NCBI RefSeq assembly: GCF_008370255.1
Contig: NZ_SEUI01000002.1
Span: 1-64,000 of the forward strand
Direction: 5' to 3'
Source: Pseudoalteromonas sp. FUC4
GTDB taxonomy: Bacteria > Pseudomonadota > Gammaproteobacteria > Enterobacterales > Alteromonadaceae
Length of the DNA stretch: 64,000 nt
The notes under the pieces are model-generated. The model saw nothing but the letters and a program-made list of their open reading frames with translations. It made no database searches and was not told the origin of the DNA. Position numbers and translations under genes: made by a program. Below, piece by piece: positions 49,377-58,897 of the stretch; position 1 is the first letter of the stretch, and each line of letters opens with the position of its first letter.

Positions 49377-50405
49377 ATGTCTGCAACTAGTCGTCAACTT
49401 ACTTTAGCATCACGCCCTAATGGCGCCCCGAACGAAAAAAACTTTGAACTTAAAACGGTAGAGCTTCCTGCATTAAAAGACGGCGAAGTTTTACTACGCA
49501 CTATTTACCTATCATTAGACCCGTATATGCGTGGTCGTATGAGTGATGCTAAGTCGTACGCTGATCCTGTTAATATTGGCGATGTAATGGTTGGCGCAAC
49601 TGTGTGCCAAGTAGAAGAGTCTAAAAACGATAAGTTTAATGAAGGTGAATGGGTACTTGCCTACACAGGTTGGCAAGATTACGCCATTACCGACGGCGAA
49701 GGCTTAATGCAGTTAGGTAAAGAGCCTGCAAACCCTTCATACGCATTAGGTATTATGGGTATGCCTGGCTTTACTGCTTACATGGGCTTACTTGATATTG
49801 GCCAGCCTAAAGAAGGCGAAACCGTAGTTGTTGCAGCAGCAACAGGCCCAGTAGGTGCAACGGTTGGTCAAATAGCTAAAATTAAAGGCTGTAAAGTAGT
49901 CGGTGTTGCTGGTGGTAGCGAAAAATGCGCACATGCAGTTGAAAAGCTAGGGTTTGATGCCTGTATTGATCACAAAGCAGATGACTTTGAAGAACAGCTA
50001 GAAAAAGCCTGCGACAAAGGCATTGATGTTTACTACGAAAATGTGGGCGGTAAAGTATTCGACGCCGTAGTACCACTATTAAATACCGCAGCGCGCGTAC
50101 CACTATGTGGTTTAGTATCGCAATACAACGCTACTAGCTTGCCAGAAGGCCCAGACCGATTAGGTATGCTAATGGGGCAATTGCTTACTAAGCGTATTAA
50201 AATGCAAGGCTTTATCATTTTTGATGATTACGGCGACCGTTACGACGAGTTTGCACAAGACATGCAAAAATGGCTACAAGACGGAAAAATTCAATACCGT
50301 GAGCACATGGTAGAAGGCATCGAAAATACAGTAGACGCGTTCAACGATATGATATGCGGTAAAAACTTTGGTAAAACTGTGGTTAAAATTAATAACCCAC
50401 TTTAA
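49377..50405 (+). CDS. NADP-dependent MDR oxidoreductase (CurA / leukotriene B4 dehydrogenase-like)
   Basis: A 342-aa zinc-free reductase of the alkenal/one family. It has LSLDPYMRGRMSD, PGFTAYMGLLDIGQPKEGET, the NADP-binding AAATGPVGATVGQIAKIKGC, GVAGGSEKC and the C-terminal GKNFGKTVVKI. E. coli CurA reduces curcumin; related enzymes reduce alpha,beta-unsaturated aldehydes. The ATG follows AGAGGAG. It is probably co-transcribed with the following GST, so a detoxification role for both is likely. Confidence 0.93.
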   Translation: MSATSRQLTLASRPNGAPNEKNFELKTVELPALKDGEVLLRTIYLSLDPYMRGRMSDAKSYADPVNIGDVMVGATVCQVEESKNDKFNEGEWVLAYTGWQDYAITDGEGLMQLGKEPANPSYALGIMGMPGFTAYMGLLDIGQPKEGETVVVAAATGPVGATVGQIAKIKGCKVVGVAGGSEKCAHAVEKLGFDACIDHKADDFEEQLEKACDKGIDVYYENVGGKVFDAVVPLLNTAARVPLCGLVSQYNATSLPEGPDRLGMLMGQLLTKRIKMQGFIIFDDYGDRYDEFAQDMQKWLQDGKIQYREHMVEGIENTVDAFNDMICGKNFGKTVVKINNPL

Positions 50406-50413
50406 TTTTAAAC

Positions 50414-50441
50414 GGCTTGTAAGGCAAAGCCCTTACAAGCC
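50414..50441 (+). other. Intergenic hairpin between oxidoreductase and GST genes
   Basis: A perfect 11-bp stem ggcttgtaagg/ccttacaagcc around a 6-nt loop, without a T-run. It sits nine bases after the oxidoreductase stop and just before the GST ribosome site (AAAGGA). More likely an mRNA-processing or stability hairpin than a terminator. Confidence 0.5.
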
Positions 50442-50455
50442 ACAAAAGGACTGAC

Positions 50456-51073
50456 ATGATTAAACTACACCATTTAAATAAATCCCGTTCTAAACGTATA
50501 ATTTGGCTTTTAGAAGAGCTAGATGTTGACTACGAAATTGTGGCTTACCAGCGCAATAAAGACACCTTCCTAGCCCCTGACGAACTAAAACATATTCATC
50601 AACTTGGTAAGTCTCCGGTAATTGAAGATGGCGGTTTAATTATTGCCGAATCAGGCGCTATTACCGACTACCTTATTACTAAATACGGTAACGGTAAATT
50701 TGCTCCAAAAGTAGATACCGCTGAATATGTTGACTACCAGCAATGGCTGCACTTTGCAGAAAGCTCAGCAATTTTACCGCTTTTACTTAAAATGTTTGTA
50801 CTAAAAGACGGTGCTAAAACACAGTTTTTAGAAGGCTATGCAGACGCTGAAACAGCTAAAGTAATTAGCTACTTTAATGACCGCCTAGAAGGTAAACGTT
50901 ATTTAGTGGGCGATACCCTAACGGGCGCTGACTTTATGATGTCGTTTATTGTTGAAATTGTTAAAAACTCAGGTCAATTAGCACACTTTAAAAACCTCGT
51001 TAAGTACGACGAGCAATTACAAAGCCATGAGAAGTTTCATACAGCTAACGAGCTAGAAGCAAAGTACGACTAA
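50456..51073 (+). CDS. Glutathione S-transferase family protein
   Basis: A 205-aa cytosolic GST with LHHLNKSRSKRIIWLLEELD, LGKSPVIEDGGLIIAESGAI and C-terminal RYLVGDTLTGADFMMSF. Ser/Arg at the N-terminal active-site position matches the beta/theta-like bacterial group. It follows the oxidoreductase gene by 50 bp and ends in a terminator. Confidence 0.93.
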   Translation: MIKLHHLNKSRSKRIIWLLEELDVDYEIVAYQRNKDTFLAPDELKHIHQLGKSPVIEDGGLIIAESGAITDYLITKYGNGKFAPKVDTAEYVDYQQWLHFAESSAILPLLLKMFVLKDGAKTQFLEGYADAETAKVISYFNDRLEGKRYLVGDTLTGADFMMSFIVEIVKNSGQLAHFKNLVKYDEQLQSHEKFHTANELEAKYD

Positions 51074-51103
51074 CTACTTTTATATAATCTTTTATATAAC
51101 ACT

Positions 51104-51125
51104 AAGGGGCATTTAGCCCCTTTTT
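51104..51125 (+). terminator. Rho-independent terminator after the second GST
   Basis: Stem aaggggc/gcccctt with a 5-nt loop and T-run, 30 bp past the stop codon. Confidence 0.88.
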
Positions 51126-51308
51126 AATGCCTGTAAATATGCCTGTAAAATAGCCCCACCAAAGTTACGCTTGTAAACTAAATTAACAAATACCCCCTTA
51201 TTGCTAATAAAGCTTCAGTTTATAGGGCATAATGCCGATATTATTTTGAAATTATCACTAATAATACTGGCTCCCCTTACTAGTATTAACTCAAACTTGG
51301 AATCATCC

Positions 51309-52928
51309 ATGACAATAAATATGCGTTTAGCGACCGGTTTTGGCGTAATTTTATCAATGATGCTTATTTTAACCATCATTGGCATTTCGCGCGTTAGCCT
51401 TATTAATAATAACATTACCCACATGACCGACGTAAACTCGGTAAAGCAACGTTACGCAATTAACTTTAGAGGCAGTGTACACGACAGAGCAATAGCCGTG
51501 CGCGATGTAGTGCTAATTACCGATCAAAGCAGTTTAAGCACCGTGTTAAATAACATACAAGAGCTAAACGCTTTTTACCAAACATCTAGCCGGTCTATGG
51601 CCGAGCTAATGGGTAATATGAATAGTGAAGAGCGCGCTTTAATTAATAAAATAAAACAAATAGAGCAGCGCACTCAGCCTTTTATTCAAGGTGTTATAAA
51701 CGCTAAAAGCGCAGGAAACCTAAACGAAGCTGAGCGTATTTTATTAACCGATGCGCGCCCTGCGTTTACCCAGTGGCTAAATGTTATAAACCAATTTATA
51801 AACCTACAAGAACAAGCAAATCAAACCACGACTATTGATACTCTCGATATTGCCAGCTCGTTTAAAATTTGGATGATTTCGCTCACCGCACTTGCTATTT
51901 TACTCGGTGCAAGTGTTGCGTACGTTATTAGCCAACTGATCAGAAAGTCAGTAGGTGGTGAACCACAAGAAGCCGCTGAAGTAATTGCCCTTATTGCCCA
52001 AGGCGATTTAAGAGGTGATGTACAGTCGTGTTGCCCAAATAGCATGATGGCTTCTGTAGGGGTTATGCAATCTAAACTAAAAACTATTGTAGATAGCATT
52101 ATTAACTCATCTGAAGAGCTTTCTACTCACTCTGCAAGCGTAGCGTCTGGTTCGCAGCAAGCACTTAGTGCCGCTGACGCACAAGTAACTTATACAAACT
52201 CGGCAGTAAGTAGCCTAGAAGAAATGAGCCAAAGTATTCATGCCGTAGCCGATTCAGTTAGGCAAACAGAAGATAACTCAAAAATAACCGCGCAATTATC
52301 GCAGCAAGGCAGTATTGCTGTGCAAAAAGTAGCAGCCGAAATTGAGCAAATTTCAGTAACCGTAAAAGCCACAGTTACCCAAGTAAATGTTTTGCAAGAA
52401 CATGTAAAACACATTGGCGATATTTTAAGTGTGATCCGCAGTATTTCTGATCAAACAAACTTGCTTGCACTCAATGCGGCTATAGAAGCAGCAAGAGCAG
52501 GCGAAACTGGCCGAGGTTTTGCTGTTGTAGCTGACGAAGTAAGGCAGCTTGCCCAGCGTACTGGTGATGCAACAGGCGATATTGAAAAGATGATTTTGCA
52601 AGTACAAGAAAACACGCAAGCGTCGGTAACAGCTATGGAAACCACAGTACCACAAGTAGAAAATGGCCTAACACTTACTCATGAGGCCAACCAGTTACTT
52701 AACCAAATACAACAACAAGCTAACGACTCATTAAGTAACGTGCTGGAAATTGTTGAATCAACATCAAATCAAGTAGCTACAGTGGCGCAAATTAGTACCG
52801 GCGTTGAAGAAATTGCCAGTATGTCCAAAGAAACCAGCATGTCGCTTAACAGTAACGCTCAAGAAGCCGTTGCATTAGCCGACCTTTCAAACACGCTTAA
52901 AAAGTATATTAGCTACTTTAAAGTTTAA
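51309..52928 (+). CDS. Methyl-accepting chemotaxis protein
   Basis: A 539-aa inner-membrane chemoreceptor. TM1 lies near the N-terminus ([17 protein letters not shown]), followed by a periplasmic four-helix-bundle-type sensor (about 30-185). TM2 ([20 protein letters not shown]) is followed by a HAMP-like segment ([15 protein letters not shown]) and the signalling hairpin [20 protein letters not shown], then [18 protein letters not shown], which contacts CheA/CheW. The start ATG 51309 has GGAA upstream and leads directly to TM1; an upstream ATG/TTG start at 51201 would add an extra hydrophobic stretch. Ligand unknown. Confidence 0.94.
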   Translation: MTINMRLATGFGVILSMMLILTIIGISRVSLINNNITHMTDVNSVKQRYAINFRGSVHDRAIAVRDVVLITDQSSLSTVLNNIQELNAFYQTSSRSMAELMGNMNSEERALINKIKQIEQRTQPFIQGVINAKSAGNLNEAERILLTDARPAFTQWLNVINQFINLQEQANQTTTIDTLDIASSFKIWMISLTALAILLGASVAYVISQLIRKSVGGEPQEAAEVIALIAQGDLRGDVQSCCPNSMMASVGVMQSKLKTIVDSIINSSEELSTHSASVASGSQQALSAADAQVTYTNSAVSSLEEMSQSIHAVADSVRQTEDNSKITAQLSQQGSIAVQKVAAEIEQISVTVKATVTQVNVLQEHVKHIGDILSVIRSISDQTNLLALNAAIEAARAGETGRGFAVVADEVRQLAQRTGDATGDIEKMILQVQENTQASVTAMETTVPQVENGLTLTHEANQLLNQIQQQANDSLSNVLEIVESTSNQVATVAQISTGVEEIASMSKETSMSLNSNAQEAVALADLSNTLKKYISYFKV

Positions 52929-52947
52929 TTTTTATAGTAAGTAATAA

Positions 52948-52973
52948 ACAAAGGGGCTTTTAAGCCCCTTTGT
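52948..52973. terminator. Bidirectional terminator between MCP and YkgJ genes
   Basis: A 12-bp perfect stem (acaaaggggctt with its complement) with a 2-nt loop; A-run on one side, T-rich TTGTTGTTT on the other. It serves both convergent genes. Confidence 0.85.
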
Positions 52974-52999
52974 TGTTTATGTACTTTAATAATAGCGGA

Positions 53000-53308
53000 C
53001 TATATACCGGCTAAATCGCGCTCGGTAATACACTCGTCTGAGGCCATTTCAAACTCGCGGCAAACTAATGGGCGGTTTTCGTAAATGGAGCACATAAGCG
53101 TATTGCGGTCGAGTGCTTGGCACCAACCGTCCTCAGCGCGTTTCATTACTTCGCTGCCCCATTTATCGTATTCAATGTAGTTAAAAGGCACGCCGGTGTC
53201 GGTTACTATGCGCACTTCTAATTGGCAACAACAGGCTTGGCAGTTAGCACACGTAACAGGCTCTGGGGTAGTAGAAATATTTTCAACGGGAATAACAATA
53301 TGAGGCAT
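53000..53308 (-). CDS. YkgJ family Cys-rich cluster-binding protein
   Basis: A 102-aa UPF0153/YkgJ-type protein with CANCQACCCQLEV at about 20-32, CQALD and CSIYENRPLVCREFE, the eight-cysteine pattern thought to bind zinc or an iron-sulfur cluster. Function unknown. It follows recQ in the same direction after 45 bp. Confidence 0.88.
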   Translation of the reverse strand: MPHIVIPVENISTTPEPVTCANCQACCCQLEVRIVTDTGVPFNYIEYDKWGSEVMKRAEDGWCQALDRNTLMCSIYENRPLVCREFEMASDECITERDLAGI

Positions 53309-53353
53309 AGTGGCTTACTTTTTTGAATAAGCCACTAGGATACAGTAACTAAT

Positions 53354-55282
53354 TTAACGCGCTAGTAGTTTTGCTTTTATATCGCTGTAACGCATCTGCT
53401 CGCACAGTGCAAAACCACTCAATTGGCGCACTTTATTACGCGCAAATAATGGCACACTCATCCCCGCTAAAAAGCGGCATTGGGTTTCAATACCCACATT
53501 GTGATTACCTTTGTCTGCCATATGCACTAAAAACTCATCTACCTTTTGATAAATAAGCTGCTCCTCAATATATGCAGGCTCTATAGAGTATTCAAGCTTA
53601 ACCGCATGGCCTCTACACACGCTACAATGCCCACATTGCTGTGGTGCATTTTGATCGTCAAAATAGCGCGCTAAGTTATAGCTTAAGCAACTTTGCAGCT
53701 CAAAAAAGCGCACCAGTGCAGCAATACGTTTAATTTCGGCTTGTTCTTTGTCACTAAAGTAGTCGTGAAGCTGCTGGGCAAGTTCTGGGTTATTTATAAC
53801 CTCGCTATGCACTTTGTATACTTGGGTAATACGTTTGGTTTCGAGCGTTATTAGATTTTTTTCGGCTAGGTAGTCAAGAGCAGCCACTACGCGTTTTCGA
53901 TCAACCTGCGCGGCTTGCGTAAGGGAGTCAAAATTAAGCGTGCCCCATATTTTTTTAAAATCGGTATGGCTAAATATTTGTGTTAAAAATGCTTGACGTT
54001 GCTCGTCAAATTGGCTTAGTAGCTCGTTTTTATCAACCAAAAATTTGTATTTAAAATCGGCGTAGTAAGCATATTGCGGCGTTATAGCGCCTTGCATTTC
54101 AAGCTGTACAAGTAAGGTTTTAAGTGCCAGTTGCCTAATATTACTTTCACTCGATAAGCTATATTCTTGCATTTCCCATTGCTGGTGGCTTTGGCGAATA
54201 TCGTTAATTACGTATTCAATACCGCTAAGCTCTGGGGTGTCGCCATATACAAAGTTTTCTACCGTATTTAGGCCGTCTAGGTTAGCAAGCGTGTAGCAGT
54301 TTGATGGATTGCCATCGCGCCCTGCTCGGCCAATTTCTTGGCTGTAGTTTTCAATCGATTTTGGTAAATCGTAATGTATAACAAAGCGAATATCCGACTT
54401 ATCAACGCCCATACCAAAGGCTATGGTTGCCACCACTACGTTAATTTTACCCGCCATAAAGTCATCTTGAATTTGCCAGCGTAGCGTATCTTCAAGCCCC
54501 GCATGATACGCCACCGCGTGCACACCTTGTGCACTTAGCACATTAGCAACTTGCTCAGCGCTTTGCTGTAGCGTTACATACACAATACCTGGGCCATTTT
54601 GCGCGCGCACAATGTTGGTAAGCTCGGTGTTTTTATCGGCTGTTTTAACGCTCAACACACTTAAATCTAAGTTTTCTCGATAAAAGCCCGTTTGCACAAT
54701 GCACTCAGGCGATATAGCAAATCGCTCTGCCATATCGCGTTTAACTTTTTTAGTCGCTGTTGCCGTAAGTAGCAACACCAAAGGAATATTAAGCTCTTCG
54801 CGGTAACGCGGTAGTTTAAGGTAGTCGGGTCTAAAGTTATGGCCCCATTCAGATATACAGTGCGCTTCGTCTACCACTAACATCGAAAGCGCCACTTGGC
54901 TTATAAACTCTCTAAAACGCTCGTTTTTAAAGCGCTCAACCGACACCATTAATACTTTAATTTTACCGTTTCGCACATCATTCATTACGGTGCTGCTTTG
55001 CATTTGATCTTGGCTCGAATCAAGGCTTGCCGCGTAAATACCTTTGCTATTTAAAAAGCTAATTTGATCTTTCATCAATGCAAGTAAAGGCGAAACCACT
55101 AACGTTAAGTTTGGTAAATGCAACGCAGTTAATTGATAGCACAACGATTTACCCGAACCGGTCGGAAATATAGCCAACGACGATTGACCATTTAAAAGCT
55201 GCTCTATAGTTTGTTGTTGCCCTGTTCTAAATTGGCTAAAACCAAAGTGCTGCTCAAGTGATTGAATTAGTGGCGTGGTCAT
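53354..55282 (-). CDS. RecQ-family ATP-dependent DNA helicase
   Basis: A 642-aa superfamily 2 helicase. The N-terminal motifs are FGFSQFRTGQQQTIEQLL, Walker A FPTGSGKSLCYQ, DEAH box VVDEAHCISEWGH, TATATKKV and motif VI YSQEIGRAGRDGNPS. A zinc-binding region (CGHCSVCRGH) lies near 580. No clear HRDC domain; the C-terminal part is shorter than E. coli RecQ's plus winged helix. Predicted to unwind recombination and replication intermediates. AAGGAC precedes the ATG. It may be an extra RecQ rather than the housekeeping copy. Confidence 0.9.
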   Translation of the reverse strand: MTTPLIQSLEQHFGFSQFRTGQQQTIEQLLNGQSSLAIFPTGSGKSLCYQLTALHLPNLTLVVSPLLALMKDQISFLNSKGIYAASLDSSQDQMQSSTVMNDVRNGKIKVLMVSVERFKNERFREFISQVALSMLVVDEAHCISEWGHNFRPDYLKLPRYREELNIPLVLLLTATATKKVKRDMAERFAISPECIVQTGFYRENLDLSVLSVKTADKNTELTNIVRAQNGPGIVYVTLQQSAEQVANVLSAQGVHAVAYHAGLEDTLRWQIQDDFMAGKINVVVATIAFGMGVDKSDIRFVIHYDLPKSIENYSQEIGRAGRDGNPSNCYTLANLDGLNTVENFVYGDTPELSGIEYVINDIRQSHQQWEMQEYSLSSESNIRQLALKTLLVQLEMQGAITPQYAYYADFKYKFLVDKNELLSQFDEQRQAFLTQIFSHTDFKKIWGTLNFDSLTQAAQVDRKRVVAALDYLAEKNLITLETKRITQVYKVHSEVINNPELAQQLHDYFSDKEQAEIKRIAALVRFFELQSCLSYNLARYFDDQNAPQQCGHCSVCRGHAVKLEYSIEPAYIEEQLIYQKVDEFLVHMADKGNHNVGIETQCRFLAGMSVPLFARNKVRQLSGFALCEQMRYSDIKAKLLAR

Positions 55283-55525
55283 AAATGTCCTTTTTGGTGT
55301 TTTAACAGCAATTTAACTGCACAGCTAAACTATAAGAAAGTGAGTATAACTTATATGCCTTTATTCAGCATTTTTTGCTGACATATCCTTTATTTAGGCG
55401 CAGACTAATAGCGTAAAAATAAATAGTCACGTTTGCCAAAAATAACTTTTTGCCATACCCAAGTAACCTCAAAACACTAAAAATAATACAGATTATTTGG
55501 GTATATTATTTTTGAGGGCAACGTT

Positions 55526-56830
55526 ATGAATATTACTACACCTAAAATCGTCGTTATTGGCGGTGGTGCTGGCGGATTAGAACTCGCAACGCAATTAGGT
55601 CATAAATTAGGAAAGAAAAAACAAGCTGAAATTCTACTAATAGACAAAAACCGTACCCACATATGGAAGCCGTTACTGCACGAAGTAGCGACAGGCTCTA
55701 TTGACCCCGATTTAGATGGCGTTGTGTATTCAGCCCATGCTGCAAAACACCACTATAACTTTCAACTTGGTACTTTTTGCAATATAGACCAAAGCAATAA
55801 AACAATTACCCTTGCACCACTTTTAGACGAGCTAGGCCACACAATTTTACCAGAGCGCACAGTGCGCTACGACCACCTTGTTATTGCTATTGGCAGCGTA
55901 AGTAACGACTTTAATACCCCAGGTATAAAAGATCACTGCTACTTTTTAGATTCAAACCAACAAGCAGAGCGCTTTCAGCACTCATTACTAGATAGCTTTA
56001 CCCGCCTTCACCAAGACGACAACCAACAGCAATCACTTAATATTGCCATTGTAGGCGGCGGTGCTACCGGTGTTGAACTCTCGGCTGAGCTTTATCATGT
56101 GTCTGAACTATTAAAGCTTTATGGCTTAACAAATATGTCGTCTAAGCGATTACATATTCATTTAATAGAAGCCGGCCCACGTATTTTACCTGCATTACCA
56201 GAGCGTATTGCCGTAAGTGCTAAACGTGAGCTATTAAAACTTGGCGTAAACGTACGCGAGCAAACGCAAGTAAAAGAAAGCACAGCACAAGGCTTTATCA
56301 CCAAAGACGAAGAACACATTGATGCCGATATTATGGTGTGGGCAGCAGGCGTAAAAGCACCTGATTTTATAAAAGACTTAGGTATTTTTGAGCTGACTCG
56401 CAGCAACCAAATTCAAGTAAACGAATTTTTACAAAGCACCGTAGACGAAAGTATTTTTGTATTAGGTGATTGCTGCGCATTTACTCAAGCTGATGGCAAG
56501 CAAGTACCGCCTCGTGCACAATCGGCGCATCAAATGGCGCAGTGCGTCGAAAAAAATCTCATCGCAACGTTAAAGCAGCAACCACTACGCGGCTTTAAAT
56601 ACAGCGACCATGGCTCGCTTGTTAACTTATCAAGCTATAGCACCGTGGGTAACTTAATGGGCAACCTAACCAGCAATACCTTTTTTATTGAAGGTAAAAT
56701 TGCCCGCTTTATGTATATATCTTTATACCGTATGCACCAACGCGCCATACACGGTAGCGCAAAAACCTTTGCATTATGGATAAGCGAAAAAGTGCTGCGA
56801 GTAGTGCGCCCTAAAATGAAGTTGCACTAA
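55526..56830 (+). CDS. ndh: Type II NADH:quinone oxidoreductase (NDH-2)
   Basis: A single-subunit, non-proton-pumping NADH dehydrogenase on the cytoplasmic membrane surface. The 434 aa have an FAD Rossmann motif VVIGGGAGGLELATQLG, HIWKPLLHEVATGS, a second dinucleotide site IAIVGGGATGVELSAELYHV, and DGSLV/ARSAHQ-type quinone-site residues (PPRAQSAHQMAQ, DHGSLVNLS). A C-terminal amphipathic stretch follows. GAGG precedes the ATG. Confidence 0.94.
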   Translation: MNITTPKIVVIGGGAGGLELATQLGHKLGKKKQAEILLIDKNRTHIWKPLLHEVATGSIDPDLDGVVYSAHAAKHHYNFQLGTFCNIDQSNKTITLAPLLDELGHTILPERTVRYDHLVIAIGSVSNDFNTPGIKDHCYFLDSNQQAERFQHSLLDSFTRLHQDDNQQQSLNIAIVGGGATGVELSAELYHVSELLKLYGLTNMSSKRLHIHLIEAGPRILPALPERIAVSAKRELLKLGVNVREQTQVKESTAQGFITKDEEHIDADIMVWAAGVKAPDFIKDLGIFELTRSNQIQVNEFLQSTVDESIFVLGDCCAFTQADGKQVPPRAQSAHQMAQCVEKNLIATLKQQPLRGFKYSDHGSLVNLSSYSTVGNLMGNLTSNTFFIEGKIARFMYISLYRMHQRAIHGSAKTFALWISEKVLRVVRPKMKLH

Positions 56831-56935
56831 ATCTATACTAAATTAAAGACAGTAATGCAGTTTTAGCGGTATTACTGTCTTTAATTTTTAACATTGTCTG
56901 TATAGAGTACTTAAAACAACTAAGGAAATTGGGTT

Positions 56936-58435
56936 ATGACGGGTAAAACGCTAATTTTTAACTTTGATGGTACCGGTAGCGAGCCCCGTGACGCAGAACA
57001 ATTTAGCTCTGATCATTTTAAAGAAGACTCTAATATTACCAACATTCTAAAATTGCATTTGCTGCTTGGCGGTAAATTAGAAGACTCCCCCGTTACTCCT
57101 TTTGCTAACCAACTCAGTTTTTATTATCAAGGTATTGGCACTAAAGGCAGCCGCCTTAAACGTATTTTAAACCAAACCTTAGCACCACGTAGTGACGACG
57201 TAGCCAGTATTTTAAATCAAGCATTAAGCGACTTTAAAGCGCACTACCTAATAGGCGATACCATACTGCTAACGGGTTTTAGCCGAGGCGGTGCACTTGC
57301 TAGGCGTTTTGCCAAAATCCTAGAACCTTTAATTGCTAATAGTGTTTACGTATGTGTGTTTGATACCGTTGCCTCTATTGGCTTATCAAAAGTAAGTAAA
57401 GCAACACGTGGCGCAGAGCACGTTATTTTTGAAAATCACACCATTGCCAACAACATTACTCAAGTGCTGCACTGCGTAGCCCTTGACGAAAAACGCCGCG
57501 CGTTTGAACCCACACTCATGAACCACCAAAACAACATTACCGAGCTATGGTTTGCAGGTGCGCATTCAGACATTGGCGGCGGTTACTACCGCGATGGCCT
57601 AGCCGATATTAGCTTGCGCTATGCACTTGAGTGGTTAATAGAACAACCACTTAATATATCGTTACTCACTAGCCACGATATAGATTACGAAACCCTACTC
57701 CCCGATAGCAACTTAGTAGCACAAGATGACGTAACAGTAACGCCCGATCCGCTCGCATTAAGTCATCAACAAAACTACTTTTGGTTTAACCCGTTTTTTA
57801 AATTAGTAGATAGGCAGTGCTATGTATTAATTGATGACGAAGCCAGCAACCTTGAGCCTTTAGTGCACTACAGCGTAGCCGAACGCATTAATAAGCTAAC
57901 CAGTTACCGCCCAGAATCGCTTAAAAAACTGCATTACAAAATTAGCTACAACGACAACACCACACTTAGCTTTATTGGTTTAAGCCAACATATAGAACTG
58001 GCTAATCAAAACATGAACGTGCTGAGCATTAACCAAAGCCAAGATGTAATGGTATTTGCCTCTGAGCAATACAACGCAACCGGCCTTATGTTAGAGCAAG
58101 GCGCTACGTACCGCTTTACCTCATACCCAAATCAATACTGGTTTGACGATGGTATAAAGTGCACACCATTAGGCTGGAACCGCGATAACGTACAACTTGG
58201 CGTAAAAGAAATCCCAATGGCCGTGCTTGAACCATTTAGACGATTTCCTCGTGCACAATGGTTTTCACTCATTGGTGCTATAAATAAAAACGACGACCAC
58301 CTTTTTGAAATAGCCAACGGCGCCGACATTAAAATAGATAAATCTGGCGAGTTTTGCCCATTTGCAAACGACTTAAGCCGCTTTTATGGCGCTAATGCCG
58401 GAAAAATAAAAGTGAAAGTAACCCGGCTGGAATAA
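56936..58435 (+). CDS. DUF2235 alpha/beta hydrolase (Tle1-like) with lectin-like C-terminal domain
   Basis: A 499-aa protein. The N-terminal DUF2235 hydrolase starts LIFNFDGTGSEPRD, with nucleophile elbow GFSRGGALARRF (Ser near 117) and LWFAGAHSDIGGGYYRDGLA supplying the catalytic Asp. This family includes type VI secretion phospholipase effectors (Tle1) and other lipases. After about residue 340 a beta-rich region follows, ending in GEFCPFANDLSRFYGANAGK and IKVKVTRLE. That phrase resembles the C-terminal signature of PA-IL/LecA-type beta-sandwich lectins. No signal peptide, VgrG or immunity gene is adjacent, so secretion is unproven. Confidence 0.82.
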   Translation: MTGKTLIFNFDGTGSEPRDAEQFSSDHFKEDSNITNILKLHLLLGGKLEDSPVTPFANQLSFYYQGIGTKGSRLKRILNQTLAPRSDDVASILNQALSDFKAHYLIGDTILLTGFSRGGALARRFAKILEPLIANSVYVCVFDTVASIGLSKVSKATRGAEHVIFENHTIANNITQVLHCVALDEKRRAFEPTLMNHQNNITELWFAGAHSDIGGGYYRDGLADISLRYALEWLIEQPLNISLLTSHDIDYETLLPDSNLVAQDDVTVTPDPLALSHQQNYFWFNPFFKLVDRQCYVLIDDEASNLEPLVHYSVAERINKLTSYRPESLKKLHYKISYNDNTTLSFIGLSQHIELANQNMNVLSINQSQDVMVFASEQYNATGLMLEQGATYRFTSYPNQYWFDDGIKCTPLGWNRDNVQLGVKEIPMAVLEPFRRFPRAQWFSLIGAINKNDDHLFEIANGADIKIDKSGEFCPFANDLSRFYGANAGKIKVKVTRLE

Positions 58436-58457
58436 GAGGTTGCAAGTATTTTAAAAT

Positions 58458-58526
58458 GTAGGCCAGAATTTACATCGCGCTTTGGCTTTATAAAAACACC
58501 ATGCGAGGTATAAAACCTCACCTACA
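58458..58526. repeat. Inverted pair of TAGGyG-type repeat units
   Basis: A plus-strand unit tgtaggccagaatttacatc followed by gcgctttgg pairs with an opposite-strand unit (gcgaggtataaaacctcacc then taca). Each unit follows the pattern TAGG-G-(TTT-rich)-CGCG shared by the repeats further right. Confidence 0.6.
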
Positions 58527-58646
58527 ATAATTCAAACGCTTATTCGCCTCACGTAATGAGGCGAATAGCAGAGTTAATTGCCTCATTACTTTTAAGCGCC
58601 ATATTGAACAGTAATTCACTTTCCTGTGGTAAAAAAGTATTTGTAA

Positions 58647-58670
58647 GCGAGGTATAAAACCTCACCTACA
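58647..58670 (-). repeat. Single inverted TAGGTG-type repeat unit
   Basis: On the minus strand TGTAGGTGAGGTTTTATACC followed by TCGC, nearly identical to the opposite-strand half of the pair at 58503-58526. Confidence 0.6.
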
Positions 58671-58699
58671 ATAATTAAACCACCGCACTCAACAAACCC

Positions 58700-58826
58700 G
58701 TAGGTGCGATTTTATATCGCGCTTTGGCTTTTAAATAAGACCAAGCTAAACACCTATAGGCGCCCAGCTTGCTCGCGCGAAAAGCGTAGCTTTTAAATGT
58801 AGGTGGGAGTTTCTCTCGCGTTTTTT
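58700..58826 (+). repeat. Three-unit dispersed repeat, copy 1
   Basis: Three variant units in a row: taggtgcgattttatatcgc at 58701, taggcgcccagcttgctcgc near 58757, and taggtgggagtttctctcgc near 58800, each with pattern TAGGyG-N10-11-CGCG. Spacers include ctttggcttttaaataagac and gaaaagc. A near-identical three-unit block recurs at 59901-60017. Confidence 0.75.
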
Positions 58827-58897
58827 GAACTTAAGCAGTATTCTTATTCGGTACTTCAATGATATTCTAAGCAAATACATGATTGAAAGGACGCCTC

